IMG/VR virus record: IMGVR_UViG_3300010392_001080 | Span: 1 to 31,398 of that record | Direction: 5' to 3' (one strand) | Length of the DNA: 31,398 nt | Source: a virus | In this document: positions 23,421 through 31,398 of the stretch, in pieces | Layout: the number at the start of each line of letters is the position of its first letter | Position numbering within the stretch: position 1 is the stretch's first letter | Notes under the pieces: model-generated | Told to the model about the DNA's origin: nothing | The model's database searches: none | What the model saw: the letters and a program-made list of their open reading frames with translations, nothing else | Position numbers and translations under genes: made by a program

Positions 23421-25550
23421 TTATTTAACTATATCATATACGAATGTTAACACTCCTTGTTCTGTACAAATCAAATCAATGATTGGAATATCACTCAAAC
23501 TTGCATTTGGTATAGTTGCTGCTATTTTTCCAAATGCTCCACTATTTAATCTACTTGGTGCATCTGTAAATATTCTTATATCTCTAGATCCTATTTGAAG
23601 TATATTATTAAATGTTAATCTTACTGTTTGGCCAGTCTTCCATGTAATTGTAGTATCATCAATAAAAATATCTAAATCTCCACCTGCTTGATTAATAGTA
23701 TCTAATCTTAGCATGTTTGAATATGTACCTAATGTAGTAAACACTTGTGGAGCTACAACATTTATATTTAATGGTGCAGCTGTTGTTATTTGAACATCTG
23801 AATTATCAAATGGTAACATAAAATTATAAGCTTGTACATTATTAGATACGTGTATTTGATTAGGTGTATTAGTATCAACAGTAATACCAGAACCTTGTCT
23901 TACCACGGCAGTATTATATTGTAGCGTAGTTGAAACTTGGCCATTTGCTAACATTTGAATTTCATCTGAATTCTTAGCAATTAAATCTAAAAGTGTAGTG
24001 CTACTTGCAAAAGCTAAGGATGCATTATCAATTTGAGATTGCAAACTATCAATTTGTGATTGTAAGAATGCAGAAGTACTAACAGCATTTAAAGTATTTT
24101 CTACTGCAGCTAACCTAACCTCAATATCAGCAATCTCTAATTGCTGTCTTTGGAATATTTGTGCAGATGTTTGCAATTGTGCAGATGCATCTGAAAAGAG
24201 TCCCATTGAAAAGGTATTGTAATCATTAATAATTGTATCAATACCTGCACTACCTGGGGACGCATCAAATCTTAAATTAATTTTAAAACCATAACTATTA
24301 CCGTTTTGTCCAGTAACTAGGTTAGGTTTATATTTAGGATATCTTTGTATATAACCACCATCTGTTGTTGGTGTTACATTATCTAATAATAATAATCCAT
24401 ATAAGTTAGTAGTTGTTTTAGTAGAGTCACTAAGATCTACCATATCATAATAAACTAATACTGCATTAAATTCAAATGATTGAGACAGCCCAGTTCCGTT
24501 GAATTGTGGTATTGTGCTTACTGTATTATCAGCTACTATCTGTTCATAATCATTAGGATTAAAATCTACACTAATTCCATCTAACTCACTTCTTAGGTAA
24601 GCAGATCCAATATAACCTGTTGGGTTATTGTAATCTCCTTTATATTTTATAATTTCAGCATTAAGCACGCTTTCGAATGATGAAGGCTCTGTAAAGTATG
24701 CATTAGTAATTGCACTAGTAACACCTGGCCCTAGACCCATCCAATCTGCATCAGGATCAGTATAACCTGCAGGTCCTAATCCTTGTAATTGGTTATCATA
24801 ATCATAAAATGCACTTATGCTTAATCCTTGTGGATGTATAGTTGCAGAATTTCTACCTAAGATGAATTCACTTGATCCTTGTATAGTTAAAGATGGTTGG
24901 TAATTTGCATCAGAAACTGAATCAAAGAGGATAGTGGGAGTTCCACCTACTTCTGTTGGTACATTAATATACAATTCAGTATACGCCTCTCCGGCCCTGT
25001 CTACATTATTTACAATATCAATTTCCCCAATATATTTTACTACTCTTCTATATTGCCTAGTTCCTGTTGTTGCCTCATCTTCTTCAACAAATCTTAAACC
25101 TTCTGCAGTACCTGATTTTTCTAATTCACTAGCTGCTCTAAATCTTAATGCACCACATTCTTTTAACCATTTAAAGAATACTCTTTCGGTTACAGATAAG
25201 TTTGTAGTATTATCATAAGTTGGATCACTAATAATAAGTTCTTCTATATTTAGCGCGTAATTTTGAAGACTTTCAGTAAAGTTAACATTAGGATCACCTT
25301 TTAAGCCACCGTTCCATATTGCACCATCAATAGTATCAAACTGCATATAGTTTTCCTTGTTACCAAATGGATTATTTGGATTGCTTTCTAACTTATCAAA
25401 GTCTGGTAAATTTAAAAGCACAAATTTAGAAAAGACTAATTTAAGACCATCATTATTGAGAGTCCTAGATAAGTCTTTAGCGGCAGAAGAAAATGTATAA
25501 AAAGTTCCTCCGTCTGCCTGTGGTGTTCTGATTAAGGGCGTTGTTGCCAT
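23421..25550 (-). CDS. Baseplate or fibre structural protein with central coiled coil
   Basis: A 709-aa protein. The N-terminal half is mixed helix and strand (TFYTFSSAAKDLSRTLNN, then LKLVFSKFVLLNLPDF), with a charged helical patch at 124-160 (FFKWLKECGALRFRAASELE). A coiled coil lies at about 455-535 (QLEIADIEVRLAAVENTLN; SQIDSLQSQIDN). The C-terminal ~170 residues are a beta domain ending QGVLTFVYDIVK. This N-domain, coiled coil, beta-tip design is typical of trimeric baseplate spikes and short fibres. No catalytic motif or named family is recognised. It lies between the 215-aa and 1305-aa virion genes with 23-base gaps on each side. Confidence 0.75.
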   Translation of the reverse strand: MATTPLIRTPQADGGTFYTFSSAAKDLSRTLNNDGLKLVFSKFVLLNLPDFDKLESNPNNPFGNKENYMQFDTIDGAIWNGGLKGDPNVNFTESLQNYALNIEELIISDPTYDNTTNLSVTERVFFKWLKECGALRFRAASELEKSGTAEGLRFVEEDEATTGTRQYRRVVKYIGEIDIVNNVDRAGEAYTELYINVPTEVGGTPTILFDSVSDANYQPSLTIQGSSEFILGRNSATIHPQGLSISAFYDYDNQLQGLGPAGYTDPDADWMGLGPGVTSAITNAYFTEPSSFESVLNAEIIKYKGDYNNPTGYIGSAYLRSELDGISVDFNPNDYEQIVADNTVSTIPQFNGTGLSQSFEFNAVLVYYDMVDLSDSTKTTTNLYGLLLLDNVTPTTDGGYIQRYPKYKPNLVTGQNGNSYGFKINLRFDASPGSAGIDTIINDYNTFSMGLFSDASAQLQTSAQIFQRQQLEIADIEVRLAAVENTLNAVSTSAFLQSQIDSLQSQIDNASLAFASSTTLLDLIAKNSDEIQMLANGQVSTTLQYNTAVVRQGSGITVDTNTPNQIHVSNNVQAYNFMLPFDNSDVQITTAAPLNINVVAPQVFTTLGTYSNMLRLDTINQAGGDLDIFIDDTTITWKTGQTVRLTFNNILQIGSRDIRIFTDAPSRLNSGAFGKIAATIPNASLSDIPIIDLICTEQGVLTFVYDIVK

Positions 25551-25573
25551 GTATAGTTTTTATCTTTTAATTA

Positions 25574-26221
25574 TTATGCTATTACGTATCCTTGTCCACC
25601 TACTAGGAACCAGACCGCCTGCCCTTGGTCATTATCAATAGCTAGCAAATGTACACTTTGTCCTATTGCGTTTAATGTTAATTTGTTTGGGCTTGTTGTA
25701 GCACCAGGTAATACTAGGTTACTTGCTACCCCTGAAATAACAACATCACCACTACCTTCAGTATAAATAAAGAAAATTTCTTGTCCTATACTTCCACTAT
25801 TTAAAGTAATTGCTATCGGTGAAGCGGTTGAATTACCAACCCTATTCATAGTATAAGCTGGTATTGCTGTGCTTGTCCCTACTGGGATTGGGCTTCCACC
25901 TGCCAATACATCATTAAGTGTTTGAATGTTTGTATCATTTCTAAATATACCAGCACCTGTCATATTTAAATTACCAGTCATTTTAACATTTGTTAAAATA
26001 TCAAATGTACTAGAATTAATATCTAGTAGTATTGTACTTAAACCTACTCTTAATGCTTCTGATGAAAGATTATTTAAATTAGTGATAGTTCCAGCAGATG
26101 GTGAAAAATACACCTCCATTGAATTAATCTCACTTGCAAGAACATTAAAGTTGTCATTGATTACCAGCCTTGAGCCGGATAAGGAATCTGTTCCTAATAT
26201 TTCTGTTACGCTAATTGCCAT
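25574..26221 (-). CDS. Short fibre-type protein sharing attachment segment with the collagen fibre
   Basis: A 215-aa protein. Residues 1-28 (MAISVTEILGTDSLSG, then INDNFNVL) align without gaps to the start of the 971-aa collagen fibre, with about 10 of 28 residues identical and most others conservative. A short repetitive region follows (LTNVKMTGNLNMTGAGIF) and then a compact beta domain of about 90 residues ending WFLVGGQGYVIA. The start lies inside the end of the 1104-aa gene, an 11-base overlap, so translation is probably coupled. The shared N-terminus suggests both dock on the same baseplate site; the small C-terminal domain may be a cap or receptor tip. Confidence 0.75.
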   Translation of the reverse strand: MAISVTEILGTDSLSGSRLVINDNFNVLASEINSMEVYFSPSAGTITNLNNLSSEALRVGLSTILLDINSSTFDILTNVKMTGNLNMTGAGIFRNDTNIQTLNDVLAGGSPIPVGTSTAIPAYTMNRVGNSTASPIAITLNSGSIGQEIFFIYTEGSGDVVISGVASNLVLPGATTSPNKLTLNAIGQSVHLLAIDNDQGQAVWFLVGGQGYVIA

Positions 26222-29200
26222 TTTGTTTTATTTGTTTTATATTTACGATATTTCTACCCTTTTTATATTTATTCCCATTTGTATCAGTAAGTTCTAATGT
26301 TATCATATACTTTCCTGGGTCTTTAAAAAGATATGTTAAATACTTGCTTTCAAAATATATATCAGCCACGGATGAGTTAGTAGTATTAGAGATAGTCCAT
26401 TTAGGATCAGCCTTACCAACAATTCTACATTTATCATAGACAAACATTGCCCATGTCATTGGTGGTAGTGTCCTTCCATCATTAATAAATTTAGCAGTAT
26501 TCCAGGTTGGATTACTTGATATACTTTGTCTTGACTTATATATTCTGCTCAAACAACTGCTACCGGAATCAGTAAGACCAGTTCCACTTTCACAAATTCT
26601 ATCTCCATTAACATCAACCATGTCTACTGATTTAAAATTACCAAACTTTCCATAATATCTAGATACGGCTTGAACATAAATTTGGCTACCACTTGCATTC
26701 ATAACAAGATTATAAACATACTTATTAATTATATTATTAGTGCTTATGTTAAGTTGATTAACTACCTTACTTAAAGTATCAATAGTAAAATCAAAATATT
26801 CAGTTCCAGTAACCCCGTCAGCATCTACAATTTTTAAATAACTATTAGGTTGTATTTGGCTAAACTCGAAAAATGCAGGAGTGTCTCCAGTTGTTGCAGT
26901 CATATCCCACCACAAGTGGTATGTATTATTCCACGTAGAAGTTGGCGCATTTAAATTTTTCCATTGATAAGGTCCACTAAAACTAGCTTTACCATTATTC
27001 TGATAGTTCATTAATTGAAAATCAGTAGGGGTACCTATACCAAAAGAATTTAATATTGCATTAACTCTGTCTAAAGAATCATATAAACTCGGAGTTTCCT
27101 CATCCCAGGTAATGGAAGGTTCAATTGGTAAATCCCATAAAGATCCATAATCGTTCCAAACATACTTACCTTCAACATTCCAAGTATATTTTCTTTTTCT
27201 ACTTTGATACCATCCTGAATATTCTACTTCTCTTTCATCTACACATATTGCAGAATGTTTAACTGATGATGAAATATTATTATATAAATCAAACAATTTC
27301 ATCTCTACACTATAATCACCAACATAAGGTAATGTAATAGGCAAGGTTCCATAAGTTCCAATTTCTCCTCTTATACTAAAATAATATGCTGGGGAAATAT
27401 CAGATGCATCTTTGTAAATAGTCCATTCAATTTCTGTAAAGTTACCTGCACCAACAGCATCCCAGGTAAATAAAGTTTCACCAGGTAATTGTGTTTCTGT
27501 ATAAGCTCCACCACTTGCACTGTTAATTAATTCAACAGATGGTACAAATCTATTAACATCATTACCATAAGACCTAATACATGGACCAATGTCATTTGTT
27601 ACTTGAGACCAATCAAACCATAACCACGGATCAGTCTGTGTAGTTTTTAATAATGCTACTTGGTTGTATAGTGAAGTTGTGATTGACTGTATAGTATCAC
27701 CGGGTATCACTGTATGTGTAGCACCAGTTGAAGTTGCGGGATCTGTTAATTTATAAATATCTCCTACGTTTGCTCCTTGCACATTAAAATCAAAAGTAAA
27801 GAAATCATTTGCATTAGTTATTTGATCCCATGTACTATCTATGTTATTCCATGTTACATTATTAAAACTATCATTAGTTAAAGTTATTAACGCTCCTGAT
27901 TTAACTCCAGGTTGGTCAGGTAAACTTCTTGAGGATTCACCTGGTACATATTCAGCTAATGTTCTATTTAGGTTTGGTGCATATCTTGCAAAATAAGCGT
28001 TGTATACTCCAGCTACAGATTGGATTGAAACATTACCACCATCCTGTAGTGTTCCTAATATGCTGTTAACATCTGGCCCAATTGGTGGTGGAGGTAAAAC
28101 TTGGCCTGGTGTATATGGTCCTGCTATCATATTAGCGCCAACCGCCGCAGTTCCTGCAGTAAGAGGTGCAATATAAGCATTACAAAAATTTATGATAGCA
28201 CCAGAATGAACAGGTGTAACTCCAACATAAGCGGCTTCCTTTAAGCAAAAGTTATCAAAGGTTCTAAGATCTTCTAAATAAATACATGAACTAGGGGATA
28301 CTTTAAAGTCTGTACTAATTCCTACTTTAATTGTATTTTTTGCATTCCTACTAATTGTATTAGTTACTTCCAATAAACCAAAGAAATCAGCCTCTGCTGT
28401 TATATCTTTAATATGAGCATTTAGTGGTAAATATTCGTTTTCTAATTTTCTCTTTAGACCAAATAACTTAATTAAAACTTCCTCTATAGTAAAGTCTTGT
28501 ACTTCTTCAGTAACCGGTAAATCCTCATCTGTGAATTTATTAGGATTAATTTTATTAATTCTATAGATAAGACTAAACATACTAGTCTTTCTAAAGTTTT
28601 TGTTTGGTAAGGTTATCTTAAGATCATCAAACTGCGCAGTAGGCGAAAATAAATCAACACTATTACTTTGAATATACTTTCCAAACTGTGGAGAATTTGC
28701 ATTTACATTTTTCCAAAATTCCTTAACCTTTAAATTGCTATAACCAAAAAACTTAATTGCATTTATTAATCCTTTATATGAGCCTATGAATGGGTAAATA
28801 TTACTACCCTCTAGCATAATTTCTTTACGCTTTAAATTTATTTCTACAAAGTCAGGTAATGCTTCTTTTAAATTAGTATCTCTAAAAATTGTACTATCCG
28901 ATGCAATAACATTATAGCCCATGTTTTGCGTCATGACTCTCAATCTTTCATCTTCCTCAATACTCTCAGCCCAAACAGTAAACTCTGCAATTTTAGTATT
29001 TGTACATGTGTCAACAATTAAAAGCTTTCTCTTATAAGTATTTTCACTACCTGATGAAAAAGCAATATTAAGTTGTAATGATTCTGATTTTATGTTATCA
29101 CTAATAATAAATCCTTCTGGGCTTATAGTTTGATTAGGATCAAACTCTAATGGAATTTTTATGTTATCATATCTAACTAAAGGTGGACCATCAGGTTCTT

Positions 29201-29525
29201 GGACTAATGCAGATTGGGTACCTGTATTAAAATCTTTATTAAATTGAAAAAGAAATATTTCATTAGGCTGCTCAGTGTCCCACTCAACTTCCCACTCACA
29301 GCCACCAGTAGCGCCTGTAGATTCATGTGGGTAGCCATATTCAAAAGTATTGGTTGTTGCATTAATCATTTTTTCTAAAATGAATAATTGCCCTACTTCA
29401 AACAAATCAATAGAAACCTGAGGCAAGAATATATCACCGGACCACATGTCAGTAGTACTGTCATAGTCCATATTGTAATTCTTTCCTTCTTTATCAAAGA
29501 AAATTAAATGTTTCCACTTATTCAC
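26211..29525 (-). CDS. Large baseplate wedge protein in the gp7 position
   Basis: A 1104-aa protein (T4 gp7 is 1032 aa), encoded almost directly after the gp6-like gene as gp7 is in T4. The conserved-looking block EINLKRKEIMLEGSN plus IYPFIGSYKGLINAIKFFGY (about 228-262) followed by KVKEFWKNVN resembles the tail-protein-I-type segment of wedge proteins. The middle (about 650-800) and the last 45 residues look like Ig/PKD-type domains, the latter marked by FKDPGKYMITLELTDTNGN. The start is GTG at 29525-29523, preceded by AAGAGATT, one of few Shine-Dalgarno-like leaders here; the next in-frame ATG is codon 19. The gp7 equivalence is mainly positional, hence no symbol. Confidence 0.75.
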   Translation of the reverse strand: MNKWKHLIFFDKEGKNYNMDYDSTTDMWSGDIFLPQVSIDLFEVGQLFILEKMINATTNTFEYGYPHESTGATGGCEWEVEWDTEQPNEIFLFQFNKDFNTGTQSALVQEPDGPPLVRYDNIKIPLEFDPNQTISPEGFIISDNIKSESLQLNIAFSSGSENTYKRKLLIVDTCTNTKIAEFTVWAESIEEDERLRVMTQNMGYNVIASDSTIFRDTNLKEALPDFVEINLKRKEIMLEGSNIYPFIGSYKGLINAIKFFGYSNLKVKEFWKNVNANSPQFGKYIQSNSVDLFSPTAQFDDLKITLPNKNFRKTSMFSLIYRINKINPNKFTDEDLPVTEEVQDFTIEEVLIKLFGLKRKLENEYLPLNAHIKDITAEADFFGLLEVTNTISRNAKNTIKVGISTDFKVSPSSCIYLEDLRTFDNFCLKEAAYVGVTPVHSGAIINFCNAYIAPLTAGTAAVGANMIAGPYTPGQVLPPPPIGPDVNSILGTLQDGGNVSIQSVAGVYNAYFARYAPNLNRTLAEYVPGESSRSLPDQPGVKSGALITLTNDSFNNVTWNNIDSTWDQITNANDFFTFDFNVQGANVGDIYKLTDPATSTGATHTVIPGDTIQSITTSLYNQVALLKTTQTDPWLWFDWSQVTNDIGPCIRSYGNDVNRFVPSVELINSASGGAYTETQLPGETLFTWDAVGAGNFTEIEWTIYKDASDISPAYYFSIRGEIGTYGTLPITLPYVGDYSVEMKLFDLYNNISSSVKHSAICVDEREVEYSGWYQSRKRKYTWNVEGKYVWNDYGSLWDLPIEPSITWDEETPSLYDSLDRVNAILNSFGIGTPTDFQLMNYQNNGKASFSGPYQWKNLNAPTSTWNNTYHLWWDMTATTGDTPAFFEFSQIQPNSYLKIVDADGVTGTEYFDFTIDTLSKVVNQLNISTNNIINKYVYNLVMNASGSQIYVQAVSRYYGKFGNFKSVDMVDVNGDRICESGTGLTDSGSSCLSRIYKSRQSISSNPTWNTAKFINDGRTLPPMTWAMFVYDKCRIVGKADPKWTISNTTNSSVADIYFESKYLTYLFKDPGKYMITLELTDTNGNKYKKGRNIVNIKQIKQNGN

Positions 29526-29531
29526 AATCTC

Positions 29532-29801
29532 TTAATTTATTTTTTGATACCATTTAGGAACTGCATAATTAAAATAAATTCTTAAATATTTAACTCTATT
29601 AATATAAAATACCATTATAGGATTTAAATATCTTTCTAAGAATTCTCTTAGGTTAGGATTTTGGAACATATATGAAGACATTGTATTTCTTAATAAATTA
29701 TCAGCATAATCAAACCCTGTGTTTTTTAAAACCCAACCTTCTTCGCGGGTTGCTCTATATAAACTAGGGTACCCTGTATTATTATCTTTAACTGTTGGCA
29801 T
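29532..29801 (-). CDS. Small baseplate-cluster protein
   Basis: An 89-aa protein between the gp6-like gene (stop one base upstream, TAATATG) and the large wedge gene (six bases downstream). The N-terminus is polar (PTVKDNNTGYPSLYRATREE). The centre is an amphipathic helix (NLREFLERYLNPIMVFYINR), and the end is aromatic and basic (YFNYAVPKWYQKIN). It is not a membrane protein by eye. Tight packing between two wedge genes implies a stoichiometric baseplate component or wedge-assembly factor. I recognise no family; a shortened gp53-like role is possible but unsupported. Confidence 0.68.
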   Translation of the reverse strand: MPTVKDNNTGYPSLYRATREEGWVLKNTGFDYADNLLRNTMSSYMFQNPNLREFLERYLNPIMVFYINRVKYLRIYFNYAVPKWYQKIN

Positions 29802-29802
29802 A

Positions 29803-31398
29803 TTATTTGTCTTTTAAGGTTTTAATTATTGGTGTGTTTTGTAATCTACCAGTATTTAAACCAGCAGCATTAACTCCTGTTGCAATTGTAGTACCTCTAT
29901 TTCTTTTTACAGAATTGTACTTTTCTTGTTGTATTTTATTGTAAAGATTATTTTGAATCTCTTCTTTATAGAATACATTAAGAGAACTTATTTTATTAGC
30001 CTCTGGTATTGGTTCATAAAAAGTTCCATTTCTATCAGTCCAACCACCTCTGATTATTGCTAAGTCATTATTTTCTATTACAACATCTCCAAAACTATCC
30101 AATCCTAATTGCGGATCTTCACCTTTCTTTAATACAATTTTTTTATTCTCAATTAATACTTTTTGGTCTGTGATAGGATCTGTTCCATAAACAGGAATTT
30201 CATAAAAACCATTTCTAATAGCATTTTCATTTTCTTCTGAAATAAAGAAAACATTTACTGAATCAATACCTTCTACATTTTCAATTATTGAAATAATATC
30301 AGAGCGAGGTATCCTATCTCTTCTATTTACATTTAAGAAATATTCATCTAGATTTTTTCTTATTTCAATTCTTATAGCATCTTTATCATAATTTTCAAAC
30401 CATCTGATTACAACATTTAATGCATACTTTTTAATAATAGGATCTACTATTCTAGTTTCTGCTGTAACAACCTGTCGTCCACTCTTGTTAAGTATTTCAT
30501 ATGTCATTTCCTTTTCAGCATCGGTCATTGAAAATTCAACTTCAGGAATACTGAAATAATCAATATCACTAGTAAGTTTCTTTCTTACATCAGGAATTAA
30601 AAATAAGTAAATAATATTGTCATCATCTAAGTATTCATCATTCTTTGTATTGTAAGCATCTATAAAAGACCAGAAGTCATACTTACTTAAATAGTAAATA
30701 TAATTATTTGGGTTTGCTAATACAAATGAATTACTTGCATAAGGTGCAATTAATCGCGTAAACGCAGGATCTTCAGAATCAGAACCAAACATTGGATTCC
30801 TTGTAATATTCATAGAAAGAATTTCATTTAAATCTACCTCTTCTCCGGATGGGTCTGTACCTGGTTCTGAAAATTTCATATCTATTTGTTTTCCTCCAAT
30901 GTTACCAGACGCTCCTCTTGTTTTTATATAAGTAACTCTTATACGAGATCCTAATGCAGGAGAAATACCAAACTGGGTAGTTCCAAAGAATATACTTAAA
31001 CCACCTGTTACACTAGTTTTAACCATTGCAGCTTTTTCACCTGGGTTCATATCATATATAGAATCTACCAATTTCCATAATTCACCATCTACAAAAACAT
31101 CAACTAAAAATTGATCGGTAGGATCTTTTGTAATTAAGTTATAACTTTGTAATGGCAAACCTGAACCTGTAAAACTTTGCTCATCTTTTTCCCCTTGTAT
31201 TATTTCAACATTGACAAAATCTTTTGTCGTTTTATCTAGTCTTATAAAGTCACTGTTAAATTTTAAGAAGTAAGTTAAATTATTCTGGCTAATTTCTAAA
31301 CTGGAACCATTCATAATTTGTACATAATCTCCATTGAGGAGAGTAGACGCACTTGTATTTAAACGTAATCCAATAATACCTCTTGATGATATACCTCG
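29803..31398 (-). CDS. 6: Baseplate wedge protein, gp6-like (5' end outside the window)
   Basis: 531 residues are visible and the frame stays open to the right edge. An ATG exists at 31314, but the 28 codons before it (RGISSRGIIGLRLNTSAS and on) read as the gp6-type strand that follows the N-terminal helical region, so the true start is probably outside the window. Baseplate-J-type features: SRIRVTYIKTRGASGNIGG near base 30945, and a C-terminal region with RIEIRKNLDEYFLNVNRRDR followed by DIISIIENVEGIDSVNVFF. In T4 gp6 dimers form the inner ring joining the six wedges. The small and large wedge genes follow immediately. Truncated by the window, not broken. Confidence 0.8.
   Translation of the reverse strand, partial: RGISSRGIIGLRLNTSASTLLNGDYVQIMNGSSLEISQNNLTYFLKFNSDFIRLDKTTKDFVNVEIIQGEKDEQSFTGSGLPLQSYNLITKDPTDQFLVDVFVDGELWKLVDSIYDMNPGEKAAMVKTSVTGGLSIFFGTTQFGISPALGSRIRVTYIKTRGASGNIGGKQIDMKFSEPGTDPSGEEVDLNEILSMNITRNPMFGSDSEDPAFTRLIAPYASNSFVLANPNNYIYYLSKYDFWSFIDAYNTKNDEYLDDDNIIYLFLIPDVRKKLTSDIDYFSIPEVEFSMTDAEKEMTYEILNKSGRQVVTAETRIVDPIIKKYALNVVIRWFENYDKDAIRIEIRKNLDEYFLNVNRRDRIPRSDIISIIENVEGIDSVNVFFISEENENAIRNGFYEIPVYGTDPITDQKVLIENKKIVLKKGEDPQLGLDSFGDVVIENNDLAIIRGGWTDRNGTFYEPIPEANKISSLNVFYKEEIQNNLYNKIQQEKYNSVKRNRGTTIATGVNAAGLNTGRLQNTPIIKTLKDK

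Noticed and set aside
24934-25218. Plus-strand 94-aa open frame
   Set aside because: Antisense to the 709-aa gene; no leader or neighbours.
25926-26439. Overlapping plus-strand open frames of 123 and 74 aa, hydrophobic
   Set aside because: Antisense to the junction of the 215-aa and 1104-aa genes; hydrophobicity reflects AT-rich complement.
31312-31314. ATG at 31314 as the true start of the gp6-like gene
   Set aside because: The frame is open for 28 more codons to the window edge and these read as gp6-type sequence, so this methionine is probably internal.

Overview
The window is a contiguous piece of a T4-like (Pantevenvirales-type) contractile-tailed phage. Every supportable gene is on the minus strand, the DNA is AT-rich, and genes are packed end to end with several TAATG or ATGA stop/start overlaps. 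Most start codons lack a Shine-Dalgarno sequence and follow A/T-rich leaders (for example AAAAAATAAACAAAAAGAA before the gene starting at 14678). That is typical of Bacteroidetes and their phages, so the likely host is a flavobacterium-like bacterium. This host assignment is inference. The T4 relationship rests on direct resemblance of several proteins.

Layout in transcription order (right to left). 31398-29803: gp6-like baseplate wedge protein, cut by the right edge. 29801-25574: an 89-aa protein, a 1104-aa gp7-position wedge protein and a 215-aa protein with a fibre-type N-terminus. 25550-8293: a long virion block holding proteins of 709, 1305, 1573 and 971 aa (the last a collagen-containing fibre), a 77-aa coiled coil, a 261-aa membrane-anchored spanin candidate, and 489- and 310-aa structural candidates. 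8273-7719: a tail-tube-fold protein. 7694-7338: a 118-aa protein with a T4-style capsid-targeting N-terminus. 7332-1958: a DNA and assembly module with a RuvC-like resolvase, a GroES co-chaperonin, gp32 single-strand binding protein, gp61 primase, a 73-aa protein, UvsY and UvsW. 1901 to the left edge: a 551-aa repetitive acidic protein, probably head core or cargo, and a truncated gene with the same type of N-terminal tag.

The genes fit one programme: gp61 primes synthesis, gp32/UvsY/UvsW carry out recombination-dependent replication, the RuvC-like enzyme resolves branches, GroES (counterpart of T4 gp31) helps fold the capsid protein, and the large block builds the baseplate, tail and host-recognition apparatus. 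No tRNA, rRNA, CRISPR array, integrase or insertion sequence is visible. The longest non-coding stretch is 172 bp (6127-6298), so no gene-free stretch exceeds 300 bp.

The most unusual signal is a short peptide tag resembling the T4 capsid-targeting sequence MKTYQEFIAEA. It occurs at the N-terminus of three separate proteins and twice inside the acidic protein. In the 118-aa protein it is followed by gp21-type cleavage sites that would release a 55-residue cationic glycine-zipper peptide. A second unusual signal is a perfect 16-bp inverted repeat enclosing the groES gene.
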